Source: Ophiosphaerella korrae
Taxonomy: Eukaryota; Ascomycota; Dothideomycetes; Pleosporales; Phaeosphaeriaceae
Direction: 5' to 3'
Assembly (NCBI GenBank): GCA_028456385.1
Contig: JALNQF010000184.1
Coordinates: 1-64,000 of the forward strand
Length of the DNA: 64,000 nt
Shown: one piece after another, positions 43,756 to 56,140 of the stretch
Numbering within the stretch: the first letter of the stretch is position 1
Layout: every line of letters starts with the position of its first letter
Position numbers and translations under genes: made by a program
The notes under the pieces: model-generated
Database searches by the model: none
What the model saw: only the letters and a program-made list of their open reading frames with translations
What the model was told of the DNA's origin: nothing

Positions 43756-46700
43756 GTACAAACGAATGAAACGTTATCTAAACGTGATTTTAACATGTTC
43801 TAGGATGATAGGATACTTTTTACTGCTGGTAGTAGTCAAGGAGGCCCACTGACTGCAGTAGACGTCCGATATGTCCCTGCAGTTCCTATGTATCCTGAAT
43901 GCTTAGAGAATGGGCTAGCGTACGTTGTTCCAATAATCAGGAAAAGTGATAGGAGCTTGCCGGACCATAAGACAATCCTTAGCCGCGCAATTGAGGTACA
44001 AAGACATAGATCATGTTTAGAACGCGTACTAAACGTGTTCTAGTTCCAATATGCAAAAGTCTCCTGCTACAAGGGAAACTAGACGGTCTCTCCGTTCTTT
44101 AATAACAAACCTGCAATACAATATAAGTATTAGTGCTCTAGGATTAAGCACTGCGAATATCTTAAGGATAGCCTCAAAACGTATTCCCATACTACTGTTG
44201 ATGATACATATTAGGATATACTTAAGAGATTGCGGCATATCCTAAAGGATTCAGATAGTAAGGCAAAAGCTATTAGGTAAGTACAATAACATGTTCTAAT
44301 CGCGATTCTAATATACTTACGTTAATGATGGTAGCACATATATTGGAATTAATCGACGATTCGAGTTAGGGGTTTGCCTCCACCGCAAAGAGACCTGTAG
44401 CCCAATACTCTACTAGCAGCGCTAAAGAGTAAGAATAGAGGATTACTTAAACGTATTATAAACGCGTTACTAACACGATTAGCTACTTGCAGGAGAGAGG
44501 CTATATTTTATCGCGTGTCGGAGCTAGGATTAGCGTACATTAAATACAGAGAAGCACTTTACTACTCCTGTAAGTAATATAGTTAATATTAGTTACTTAA
44601 AACAGTTATTTAAGTTTAGGTTAAGTAGAGAGGATTAACTAGGATAGTTATATGTTATCGTTGAGCCTATGATAACAAGGGCTACAAAATGCAGTAGGTA
44701 AGATAAAATATAATACTAACACGTTAATAACGTGTTTTAGACATCAATTACCCTCAAGGTATTAGGACTCTTGTTAAGAAGTCCTATAAGGTTTATTACT
44801 ACGTAATAATACCTATAGACTTTAACAAAGTGCTATACTTTGTACTAATTGCGTTTAGAATATATATATATGTACCTCTACCTCTAAATATTATTAGGGG
44901 AGAGGTAATTGCAGAGATTAAGGTAATACTTCGACCTATACTTACACTAGGTTTAACAAGATGTAAGTAGGAAGTAAAACGGGTTTGCAACGCGTTTCTA
45001 ACATAATATAGTGTAATTTCTTAATTCTACACAATTAAAAGCGTATCTTACTTAGTATAGCCTTTAATCTGTCGAAGATCTTTATATTGCATTTGTAAAT
45101 AAAGATCGTATATCGTTAATATTAAAATAAGAAAAGCTACTCCGCTTCCTACACTAAAGTAGTATAGAAGGCGTTGTATTTAAGTAGAGAACAAAGTATT
45201 AGATTCTAGAAACTGTAAGAATATAATTGTAACACGATCTAAACGCGTTTTAACAACAATACTAGGCATATATTTAATAGATTATCTCTAGCGTATCTAG
45301 TAATATTGTGCTCTATTTTTATAATAAGTAGGCACGAGTACTACTAGATTAGAAGACATTTTAGATAGATATATTATATAAGAGATTAAATAGGAAATAG
45401 GTAGAGATCTTAATTACGATATTTTACTTAGGGCATAATAAGTATAAGGAGAAAATATAAAATATGTTTTAAACGCGATAGTAACTTGTTTTAGTGCTTA
45501 CCCTAGGTAGAATTATTACTAATAACAACTCCCTAGAAATATATCAACTAAGCTTTATTGCTTACTTCAAGCTTATTAGCGAGCGTGCAAAGAAGCTAGT
45601 ACAATAGTATTATATCTATTAACGTAGATTTTACGGTACTACACTTGATATGTGCAGTAAGTAGATACTTAGTAAGAAGAAAGTATATCGCGTTTAGATC
45701 GCGTTTATAACTTATTTAATAGGACTTAGCTAATATCTCTATATAATAGACCTATAATAGAGAGAGTAGAGATAGTAACTCTAATCTTGTATTTAATTCT
45801 ACTATATTTACTTCTTAAGGAGTATTAATACTATAATTTAGCGTACTCCTTATTATATAGATTCTACCTAGGGTTGTATAAAAGCTCTCCTTAACGTTAA
45901 ATTAAAAGAGGAGTATTTTAATCTTTATAACTTGTTAATAGGTAAGTTTAAACAATTAAATACAATTAGAACGTATTTTAAATATGTTTTAGTATATAAA
46001 GAGACTCCTACAATTTAGAACTAGGCTAAGAACAAGAAGAACAAGGTGTTTACTACTAGGTTAGTTTAATGTTATAGCTAAATAAGTAAAGAAGTCTAGG
46101 ATATATTAGAATTACATACTAATACTACTAAATAGGCTAGGTAAAAGAGATATCGAATAGGTATCTATATATCGCTTATTAAGGCTATACAAAAGTAAGG
46201 TAAATTGTAGAAATAGGTTTATAACGTGTTACTAACGCGTTTTAGTGTAGCTTAAATAGATCTCTAGGATATAAAGGAGTTTAATACCTATAATAAGTAT
46301 AGTATTCGCTATACCTATCGTGCTACTTTAAGTCTAAGCACTTAATACTCTCCTAATAGAGGACGTAAGAGAAGTATAAAATATTATTATTACTAAAGAA
46401 ATATATACACTAAAATAGCTTTAGAACGTAAATATAATAACTTTAAAGACGCTTATATTATCTTAGATAATAAAGATAATCTTATAAGCTCTATAGAGCT
46501 ACTATAGCGTAATAAGTAGATAGCTTTAAAGTTATAAAACGTTTAGTTATAAACTTAACTATAATTGTTACTACTAAGCTTACTAGCGTAGTTACTATTA
46601 AGAGTAACTACTATACTAATATAAGTATTATAATATTATAATATATTTAAAACGCGTTACTAACGCGTTCTAGCCTAATAAGTGCGTAAACTCTCTAAAG

Positions 46701-47600
46701 ACAGGCTATTCTCTTAAGCTAGTTACTCTTAAGCTAATTACTCTTGTTTAAACGAGAATAGTTAGAGATCTAGAAGTTAAAACTTGAGTTAGAAAGAGAG
46801 AAGTTTAACTTAGAAAAGGAGAAGCTTGTATTTAAGTAGGAGAAAATTAGATTATAATATAAAGAGGCTTAGAACGCGACCTAAAGATATTCTAAATATA
46901 TTCTAGTGTAGAAAAATTTTCTTTGCTTAAAAACTCTATTTACTATAACTTGCTTCTCTCTATCTTTCTCTTCTATCTCTACTTATAATATAGAGAACAA
47001 GATTTTACTTCTTATAGTATATAACTAGATTATGTTTTATATACGTTCTAAACTAGTTTAGCTAGTATATTAGAGATATACTAAATTAGCTTCTCTACTA
47101 GTAGGTACACCTAAATTTACTAAGAATGTCGATAGCTTATATACTATATATCCTAGCGAGTTATTCTATAGAGCAAAGTAGACCCTATATAATAAGTAGC
47201 TATATAGAGTACGTACTTAAACATAATCTATATGTGTTTGTAACTCGTTCTAATATTATACTAGAAGAAATTTAGCAATTAAAGTGCTTTAGTTTACTAT
47301 ATCTAGCGAGGCTATCTATTGTATAAGGTTAAGTCTGTTAAGACTAGGCGACGTTTAATTTCTAACGATGCTAATACTCTCTACTTCTACTACGTAGTAG
47401 TTATACCTAGAGATCTATAGTTAAAAGAGTTCTAGAACTTATCCTAATTACGTTCCTTATTAATTCGTCTTATAGCAACTCCTTAACAAACTATTAAGTA
47501 TAACTAAATAACTAAAGAACTTAAAGAGGAACTTAGAAGCTAATTAGAAGATATAGAACGCGTTATAAACGACTCTAAAACACGTTCCTCTACACTAGAT
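43756..47600 (+). repeat. Array of near-identical short introns, left arm
   Basis: Candidate introns on the forward strand: 43756-43803, 43996-44043, 44277-about 44312 (acceptor apparently mutated TAG to TAA), 44429-44482, 44698-44740, 44963-45011, 45215-45265, 45442-45494, 45672-45722, 45942-45992, 46195-46245, 46625-46673, and less clear ones ending near 46910, 47264 and 47597. Lengths cluster at 43-54 nt. Donors are GTAAG or GTAYA. The 3' halves are alike: AAACGCGTT, then ACTAAC or a near form as branch site, then ACGTTCTAG or TTTTAG. Exonic spacing is mostly 175-235 bp. No other gene in the window has introns with ACGCGT. Confidence 0.72.
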
Positions 47601-47737
47601 CTACTTTCCCCTCTCCTACCTCTTTTAAAATAATAGAAGCGGTTATATATATAACCTCGTGTAGAAGAGGAGATTACTCTATTACTACTAGATAAGGCTC
47701 TTCCTAAGAATCTTATTCCTATACTAATATACTAAGC

Positions 47738-47742
47738 TAATA
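47738..47742. repeat. Target-site duplication TAATA (left)
   Basis: Five bases TAATA just outside the left LTR, repeated at 54771-54775 just outside the right LTR. It marks a single integration event of the gypsy element into the host element. Confidence 0.85.
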
Positions 47743-48172
47743 TATTACTAGCTTACTAGGGTCGACTTCCTAATAGCCTAAAGGAGTGTTAGTAGATTGT
47801 AAGGTAATAACAAAAGCTTATATTATAATCTACAATAGGCTATAAATAATAGAAGATATTTTGCAACTATCTTTATATTATTACTTATAGTTAATAATTA
47901 AATTACTAATACTATCCTAATAATGCGCGTCGCTACTAACTATATACTTGTCCTAATCTATTAATCTATTACTACTAAGAATAATAGATCGTAGATTACT
48001 TTAATCTATAATCTATTAATACTAAGAGTCTATAGATTATAGATTATCTTAGGTGTCCTAATTATATATAGTTTCCTAATCAAGTTTATATTCTTTGTGT
48101 TTGTAAGAACTTAATCCTTTAGTTATAGGGCTAATTAGTTCTATCTATATTTCTCTTGTTACTATTATAATA
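47743..48172 (-). repeat. LTR (3' LTR of the reverse-strand gypsy element)
   Basis: 430 bp, same length as the copy at 54341-54770. Left end TATTACTAGC corresponds to TGTTACTAGC in the other copy. Differences between the two are almost only C/T and G/A, consistent with RIP. Confidence 0.9.
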
Positions 48173-51100
48173 CTATCTCTTCCTCTAGGCGGGTCTTCGT
48201 TTATTCGTCCTAGAGCTAAGGTTATTAACTTACTTTCTTTGTTAATTTCTAGTTCCTTATTACTCCCTATAGTTGCCTCTTCTATACGTTGTTAATATCT
48301 TCTTACTAATTGCGTATTGCGCAATAGTGTTAAAATATTTTCTTATTCTTATTATACTTCTTCTAAGTTAAATCCTAAGTGCTCTCTTTATATAGTTTCT
48401 ATAAATAATAGTAGAGCTTATAAGGCGTATATCTATACAAATATTTGTAGTTTCTATAACGTATTTAGTATCTCTCTTGTAGAGTATATATTTATTATAC
48501 TTATTCTTGTATCTAGGCTTAATAATAATAGGGAGAGCTATTAACTAGGCTTAAGAGAAATTACTATCTTAAATTATAGAGGCTAAAGCTAAGCGTAAGT
48601 AGATCTAAGAGCTTGCGTAGAGTAAGCTAGTAAAGAATTAAGCTTATCTCTCTTATTTTTATAAGATAAAGGCGCTAAATAATAAGAAATTAGCTATATA
48701 GTTAGTAGCTCTAGAAGCTAAGCTAGACTTAGATAAGGTATTTAGTATTGCTATAGTAGGTCCTATATTAGGCGCTCCTATTACCTCTCTATCTAGCGAT
48801 AGTAATATTAGTTCTCTTAGTTTACTACTAGGCGTTCTAGAGGGTTTTAACTTTAGAAGTCCTCTAGTTTCTTAGGGTAGTTAAGATTGTCTTTTAGTTT
48901 CTATATTTCTTCCTATAGTTGTCTTTTTCTATCTATACCTATCTATTTTACTAGATAGTAGTTCTTGCTATTATAGAACTAGTATACTAAGATTTCTTTA
49001 ACTTTTTATTCTTCTTATTCTCTATATATATCTACTTTGTACACTAGTAGTTCTGCGTTTTATAGTACTATCTTAAGTAGTGCTATATAGAAAGTTAGGT
49101 GTATCCTTATTTTATTTAGTAGCTTTAGTTTAAATATAACTAGCGTAACTTCTTTCTTAATTTTGTATAGTCCTATCTTAACGTAGTCTAATTTTAAGCT
49201 TAGTCTCTTACTCTTAATGTTTTTCTATACTAACTATACTTTTTCTCCCTTTCTAAATTAGGGTTCCTCTTTATATTTCTTGTTATAGTACTTTGCTATT
49301 TAATTATATAGGAATTCTATATCCTATCTTAATTACTTGTATATATCTTTAAGTCTATTAGCAAAGTTTTCTCTTTTTAGAGACTAAGATATCTCTAGTC
49401 TTAGTATTCTATATATACTAGGGTTAAATCTATAGTTTATAAAGAAAGGTAATACTCTTGTTATCTTATTCTTTGCGCTATTGTATACTAACTATACTAT
49501 AGGTAGTAACTATACCTAGTTATTCTAGTTATAATTAAGGTAGTATCTTAAGTATTATTCTACTATCTAATTTATACATTCTAATTATCTATCTATCTAT
49601 AGGTAGTATGCTATTAATATTGTATATTTAATTCCTAATTATACTATTATTGTTCCCTATAGTTTTAATATAAATCTTACGTCTCTATCTATAATAATTT
49701 TATCTAGTAGTCTATATTAGCTAATTATAGTTCCTAGAACTTAGTATACTATAACTTCTATTCTACTTTTCTCTTTATATAGTCTAAAGTATAAGTACTT
49801 TATAAGTTTATCTACTATTATTAGGATTCTATTGTACTTAACTCCTAATATTAGGTTTTTTAACTTAGGTAGTTTTGTAATAAAATCTATTATAATAACT
49901 CTCTATAGTTATTTTAGTACTTCTACTAGTTATAGCTTCCTGTATAGTACGTGCCTATTATATTTATTCCTTTAGCATTCTATACAATCTTGTAGTACTT
50001 CTATTACTAGTTGTCTTACTCTTAGGATATAGTAATCTCTTAGTAGTCTATCTAGTATTTTGTTAATTCCTTAATATCTATATACTAGTAGTTTATAGAA
50101 CTATTATATAAATTCTCTTTGTATTTTTCCTAGAATGTACGTTCTTCTATAGGCTTTTGCAAGACTTTCTTTAATTTTAAGTTTTTTTATCTCTTTAGAG
50201 GCTTTCTTTATTTCTTCCTAAATTTATTTATTTAGCTCGCTACTCTTTCTTTTAAGTGTTGCAGCTATTTTAAGTATATTTAGGACTAAATATCCTTCTT
50301 TGTTTTTAACTAGAACTATACTAGTAGCGCTTACTTCTTTCTATAAGTTTAGTCTTCTACTAAGGGCGTCTATAAATTAGTTGTCTTTCTCTTTTGTATA
50401 TATAATTTCTATATTAAATATTAATAGGAATTCCTACTATCTTGTATATTATTATATTAGTTCTTTATTTAGTATAAATCCTATAAGATTCCTATAGTCT
50501 ATATAGACCTTTATTTAGTATTTTACTCCTTATAGGTATACTCTCTATTATTTAAATACTTTATAGATTACTAGTATCTCTTTGTTATAAATTAGATAGT
50601 TAAGCTCTACTAGCTTTATTTTCTTAGAGAAGTATTTAACTAAATACTCTTTCTTAGTCTTTAGGTCTTCTTGTATTAGTACTATTCTATAGACTAAATT
50701 AGATGCGTCTGTTTTTACTATTACTAGTAGGTCTAAGTTATATATTCTAATAACTAGGTTTTCTATAAACTTCTTTTTAATCTTCTTAAATACTTTGTTG
50801 TATTCCTTTATCTATTTAAATAGTATATCTTTTTTTATAAGCTTTGTTATTAGTTCTATATCTTTAGACTATCTTACTATTAACTTTCTACAAAAGTTAG
50901 CTAGGCTATAAAATTATTGTACTTCCTTTAGGTTCTTAGGTATTAGCTATTTGTTAATTAATCTAATTTTTTCTAGATTAATCTTGATTTTTCCTAGTTC
51001 GATAATAAATCTAAGGAAGTCTATTTCTTTTATATAGAATTTACATTTTCTTATTTTAAGAAATATCTTATTTTCTACTAGTCTTTCTAGCACTTTGTAT

Positions 51101-54100
51101 ATATGCTATACGTGTTCTTCTTTTGTTTCTAAGAATATAAGGATATTATCTAGGTATATAAATGTAAATATATCTAAGTACTCTCTTAGTACTGTGTTTA
51201 TTCTTTCTTAGAAGGCTACTAGTACGTTTATTAAGCTAAAGGGTATAACTAGGTAGTTATATAGTCTATATTATATTCTAAACGCTATTTTCTATTTATT
51301 ACCTTTCTTAATTCTAATCTAGTAGTAGGCGTTTTAGATATCTAGTTTTATAAAGATTCTTACTTTTTATAGTCTATCTTGTATTACGTCTATTTATAGT
51401 AAGAGATATTAGTTCTTACTTATAATTGCGTTAGTTTTTCTAAAGTTTACGCAAGGTCTTTTATCTTTTATTCTCTTTTTATCTACGAATATAAGTCTAT
51501 ATACTACTAAGGACTTAGATTCTTGTATTTATCTTTTCTTTAGTGCGTTTTTGATAAACGTTTATTTAATCTTAGATTCTTCTTCTATTTTTCTATAAAC
51601 TAGGCTCTATCTTACGTCTTTATCTTCCTTTAGATCTATCGCTAAATCCTATAGTTAATATTCTAGAAGGTAATCTTTAGGTTCTATAAGCTATTTTTCT
51701 TATTTCTTATGTTCTTCTAGGAATTCTCCTTTGTGTGTAGCTATGTTAGCTTTTAATATTTCTTTCTTAGGGTAGCTAATTTTCTCTATTCTCTAATTAA
51801 TTCTTAGGTTAGTTATTTATAACTATAGTATTCCTAGTATTATATCTTATTTATTATTAATTGTTGTTATATCTATAACTATATTCTTAATTGTTATCCC
51901 TTCTAGTTCTAGTGTAGAGGGTATTATCTTAAACCTTATAGGTTCCTAGAATAGTTTTCCTTTAATTATACTTAGTTATTAAGGGTACTTCTTTGTAGTA
52001 TAAGTTATTCCTTAGTTTTCTACAAACTTCTTTAATATAAAGTTCCTTGTAGCTCTACTATTAATTATTAATTATACTTTCTTTCCTTAATAAGTACCTA
52101 TCTTCGTAATATATAGGCCTCTTATACCTTCTAGCCTTTCTTACTTTAGTATTTTTATAAATTGTCTATCTTCTTAAGGCTATAGCTCTATTTTAAGTTT
52201 ATATTCTTCTTTATATTTTAGATATTTGTTGTACTTGTATTTGTACTATAGTCTTCCTTAGACGCATTTCTTAAGTAGTTTTAGTCTAGGCTTTATTACT
52301 ACGTAACCTTCTTCTAGTATTATTTCTTATCCTTAGATATCTTCTACTAGAATTACTTTTATATAGTTGTAGCCTCTTCTTCTTATAAGCTATACTTTGT
52401 TATTTACTTTAGAGTTTCTATATATTATGTAATTCTTCTCTAGGTATAATATCTATAATACTTTAAAATATACTAGGTACTTAGGATCTATTATTTTATT
52501 ATCCCCTTTCTAGTAGCTATCTATTCTAGGTTTTATATTTATTAGAACGTAGTATACTATTAGTATACGTAGTGTGTAAGCTTTATTAATCTATCGCGTT
52601 TTTTTTATAAGGTACTACTATTCCCTTTATATAAGTATCCTTCCTACTATAACTATATATTACTTTATCTATTTTTAAAATAGTGTAAACTTTATTTCTT
52701 TAGGATTACGTTCTTTCTAGTCTTTATACGCTTCCTCTATACTTATAACTAGTAAGTATTTCTAAACAAATTTCTATTCTTTGTTTTATTTCTCTATATC
52801 TATTATCGTATAGCTATTATAGCTATATATATCTAGCTAGGCGTACTCTATACTTCTTATACTAACTTATCTTTTACTTTCTTATAGTCCTTTAGAGAAA
52901 GCTATAGTAGTCTCTTTATCTAGTACTAGTCCTTTAGCCTAGATTAATAGGGTCTAGAGCTCTTCTCTTTCTAAGTCTTCTATTAGTAGGTCTATTACAT
53001 ACGCTATTTCTTCTAGCTATACTTTTGTTCTTTCTTTTATTACTACTACTCTATTTCTTTATAGAAACTATCCTACTCTCTATTTACTAGAAAGATATAT
53101 ATAGTAGTTGTCTTTGTAACAAAAGGTCTAATAGAGTATTACGTATTGTATTTCTTTACTCCTAGCTACCTTTTCTTAAGGTTTAGCTTATACTTGTAGT
53201 GTTTCTTTCTTTTTCTCTATTATCTTTAACTAAGTTTCCTTGTCTTTTTTATAGTCTTTACTTTTATATTCCTTTATATAGTGTCTTAGTTTCCTATATT
53301 TATAATATACTATATCCTTTTTCTTCTTTAATTAGTAGTCTTTCGCGTAGTAGCCTTTCTTACTATAGTTAAAATACGTAAAGTCTTTGTTCTTCTTTTT
53401 CTTTCTATCCTTGTTTACGTTAAGGATTATAGGGTCTCTAGTGTCCTAGTTTCTAGTTTAGCTACTATACTTGTTCTTTTTCTATTCTTAAAGGTTGTTA
53501 TTAATTTAGATTACTTATTATTTTAGGGCTTTTAGTGTCCTAGGTTTCTCTATATATATTATTTTATATTAAATTTTTACGTTTAGTCCTTGTTTAAATT
53601 GTAATATAAGGGCTAATTTATTCTATTCTATGTTTTAACTTAGTTATTTAAATTATAATACGTATTCTAAAACACTTTTGTTTTGTGTAAGCCTTTTAAG
53701 TTTCTCTTTAGCTTATTAAGTAATATCTATATCTCTAAATACTACTCTTATTTGTTTAGTAAAGTATTTATAGCTTCTAAAAATAGCTCTAGTTTTATCC
53801 TTTTAGGTTATTAGAGAATACGTTGTGTAATCTATCTAGTAAGGCTCGTACTATCTTATTACGTCTTCTTTAAGGTGTAGTCTAATATATATTACCTTCT
53901 TTTCTTCTATATTAAAGTATAGTACTTATACATCTATTTAGAGTTGTGCTAACGCTATAAAGGGTCTTAATTTCTCTCTTATTCTATTAAACTTTTTAAG
54001 AACAGGTATCTTAGGTAGTTTCTTTATTGTACTTATTTCTAGTCGTTAGGTAATTAGCTCTATCTAGTTCTAGCCTTTAATAATAGCTTTAATTTGTACT

Positions 54101-54340
54101 TTGTTTTATTTTAAGTAATCTTATAGTTCCTTGTTCTACATTTCTAATACTTTAATTACTATCTTTATATCTTCTTTATTGTTAATTAGCTTATTTATAC
54201 AATCCTTAATTGTTTCCTATATAGTGCTATCTAACTTATAACTACTCCTAGGGGCTTTACTTGTTAAACTTTCTACTATTATATTAGCTAGACTATGCGC
54301 TACTTACGCTTTGCTTCTCGTAATAACTAAATTAGTAAGG

Positions 54341-54770
54341 TGTTACTAGCTTACTAGGGTCGACTTCCTAATAGCCTAAAAGAGTGTTAGTAGATTGTAA
54401 GGTAATAATAAAAGCTCGTATTATAATCTATAATAGGCTATAAACAATAGAAGATGTTTTGCAACTATCTTTGTATTGTCGCTCGTAGTTAATAATTGAA
54501 TTGCTAATGCTATCTTAATAATGCGCGTCGCTACTAACTATATACTTATCTTAATCTGTTAATCTATTACTACTAAGAACAATAGATTGTAGATTACTTT
54601 AATCTATAATCTGTCGACGCTAAGAGTCTATAGATTATAGATTATCCTAGGTGTCCTAATTATATATAGTTTCCTAATCGAGTTTGTATTCTTTATATTT
54701 GTAAGAACTTGATCTTTTAGTTGTAGGGCTAATTGGTTCTATCTATATTTCTCTTGTTACTATTGTAATA
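54341..54770 (-). repeat. LTR (5' LTR of the reverse-strand gypsy element)
   Basis: 430 bp, starting TGTTACTAGC and ending TTGTAATA on the forward strand; inferred original termini TGTTAC...GTAACA. It is less mutated than the copy at 47743-48172 (for example GTCGCTCGTAG here against ATTACTTATAG there). Confidence 0.9.
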
Positions 54771-54775
54771 TAATA
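54771..54775. repeat. Target-site duplication TAATA (right)
   Basis: Matches TAATA at 47738-47742 on the other side of the gypsy element. Confidence 0.85.
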
Positions 54776-56140
54776 ACTTAAAGCGAGGGTAAGTTAAAGG
54801 AGAAGCAAGTATCTATTAAAACGTCTTTATATTACATTTATAACACGTTTTAGGTTAATACAAATAAATACTACTAACTTCTTACTAAAAAAAATCTCCC
54901 TCCTATATATAAGGTTTATAACAAGAATAATAATACAAAGTGTATTTTTATAGGGTCCTATATAAGTAGATAGTACTTTAACTTTATATAGAGTAACTAT
55001 ATAATAATATAGTAGATCTTTTATTAAAGAAAACTACTAAACTAAAACCTCTTATTATCTATTTACTAGAGAACACGTTTTAATCTATATTAAAACTTGT
55101 TCTACTAATCTACTAGAAATTAGCTTAGATCTTCCTCGAGATAGCTAGTATAAAGATACCTAAATCTCCTACTAATTAATATTCTTACAATGTTAACTAC
55201 CCTCTACCCTATTACTATGTTTATTAATGTTAAAATCGAATTCGCATCCTAGAACGTGTTAGAAACGCGCTTTAAGTATATTCTAGTATACTTACTAGTT
55301 GTGTTATTCCTAAAATTTTCTTTGCACGTATCGCAAGGTACAACCTAGCCTAAGCGCCTAGAATAGTTACTTATGCAATTAAGATCAAGCTATAGCTATA
55401 TTAGAACACGTTTGAAACAGCTTCTAAACTTGTTTTACCTTAGTGCTAATCTTAAATAGGCGGATTTTAGGTAGATCTTTAGAGAGCATCTAATGTAGCT
55501 AGCGCTGTTGCTCTATCCTAATAACTCGCTTATCTAATACATGATTATACTCTTCTATAACCCCCTAGTACTAATCTAGAACGTGATTAGAACGCGTTTA
55601 AAACGCGTTCTACACACTTACCTATTAATAGCGCGAGGATGCTGTAGTGAATCTGCCCCTTAGTATTCTTGCATAGCGCAATGTTGCTGTATCTGTGCTG
55701 GTTTTTAATGTGAGTTCTTAGGCTACCTCTTGTACCTAATTTTCGCTATATTAATTAGAATATACTTAAAACGTTTTGTAAACATGTTCTTACTCTATAG
55801 ATGCTATTGCCTACTGGGGCCCTGCAAAACAACTCTCCGATCTCCACCACTAGGTCGCTGCTGTTGTTGAGCTGAAATGGCCCCAAGCCTTGAGGTGCTG
55901 ATATCAGGTTGATATAACGTTAGTAGTTATGCTAGAACGTAATTAGAACAACTTTGTAACATGTTTCATTAACCTACGTTTTGTGCTAGAGTCTTGTAAA
56001 CTATTTTTTGGTAGTGTTGTATTGTGTGCGTGGGAACGTGTTACGAACGTGATGTTAACGTGTTGTAAAAATGTTGTGTTGGGGCTGAGTTGAGTTGAGC
56101 TCGCTTAGAGCTGCGCACGCGCCAAACCTAGCTTGGCATT
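54776..56140 (-). pseudogene. Right arm of host element: reverse-strand gene relic
   Basis: From about 55100 to 56000 the introns fit the reverse strand, so a second gene opposite to the left-arm gene is implied. Exon-like stretches remain near normal composition at 55800-55930 (reverse reading includes ISTSRLGAISAQQQQRPSGG) and 55620-55740. The first 80 bp (54776-54853) instead hold a forward-strand intron and must belong to the interrupted left-arm gene. No domain was recognised. Confidence 0.45.
54809..55977. repeat. Array of near-identical short introns, right arm
   Basis: Forward-strand intron at 54809-54853 (or from 54789). Reverse-strand introns at 55249-55295, 55396-55438, 55576-55621, 55746-55793 and 55932-55977, 43-48 nt each, with GTAAG-type donors in four and TTCTAG or ATATAG acceptors. 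The one at 55576-55621 reads GTAAGTGTGTAGAACGCGTT, then TTAAACGCGTTCTAATCACG and TTCTAG. These share the same ACGCGTT boxes as the left-arm introns although the host gene is on the other strand. A further motif cluster at about 56025-56065 is less clear. Confidence 0.65.

Larger units (their letters stand above)
43588..47742 (+). pseudogene. Forward-strand gene relic of the host element, intron-dense
   Basis: Exon 1 (43588-43755) starts MNFSPTIDQLDSSFMLYNPF and exon 2 (43804-43995) reads DDRILFTAGSSQGGPLTAVD...LPDHKTILSRAIE; both are intact, in phase and flanked by 48-nt introns. Exon 3 (44044-44276) reads FQYAKVSCYKGN and later KHCEYLKDSLKTYSHTTVDD and DILKRLRHILKDSDSKAKAI; its three in-frame stops are all TAG, as CAG-to-TAG RIP would give. 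Further right the exons decay beyond reading, although introns remain recognisable to about 47600. The relic is split by the gypsy insertion and continues at 54776. I do not recognise the protein; an element-encoded transposase or recombinase is a guess. Confidence 0.6.
47743..54770 (-). mobile_element. RIP-inactivated Ty3/gypsy LTR retrotransposon, nested
   Basis: 7028 bp with two 430-bp LTRs and a TAATA duplication. The coding strand is reverse. Domain order read across stops: two zinc knuckles at about 53260-53380 (YFNYSKKGYYAKDY and YYKYRKLRHYIKEY, where each Cys has become Tyr); reverse transcriptase at about 51090-51500 (NYLVIPFSLINVLVAF, then YLDNILIFLET in place of YLDDILIF); RNase H at about 50430-50760 (VKTDASNLVYRIVL, VKYFSKKIKLVELNYLIYNK); integrase at about 49500-50070 (LQDCIEC zinc-binding part, then IIDRDVRFILKL core). 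RT-RH-INT order defines the gypsy superfamily. No open frame survives, so it is dead. A primer-binding site was not recognised. Confidence 0.9.

Noticed and set aside
43756..47600. CRISPR-like reading of the regularly spaced ACGCGTT motifs
   Set aside because: Eukaryotic context, spacing of 150-380 bp, imperfect units and splice-signal structure; not a CRISPR array.
43756..56065. ACGCGT boxes as MBF (MluI cell-cycle box) binding sites
   Set aside because: The hexamer matches, but every copy sits in the same place relative to a branch site and acceptor, which the intron model explains better.
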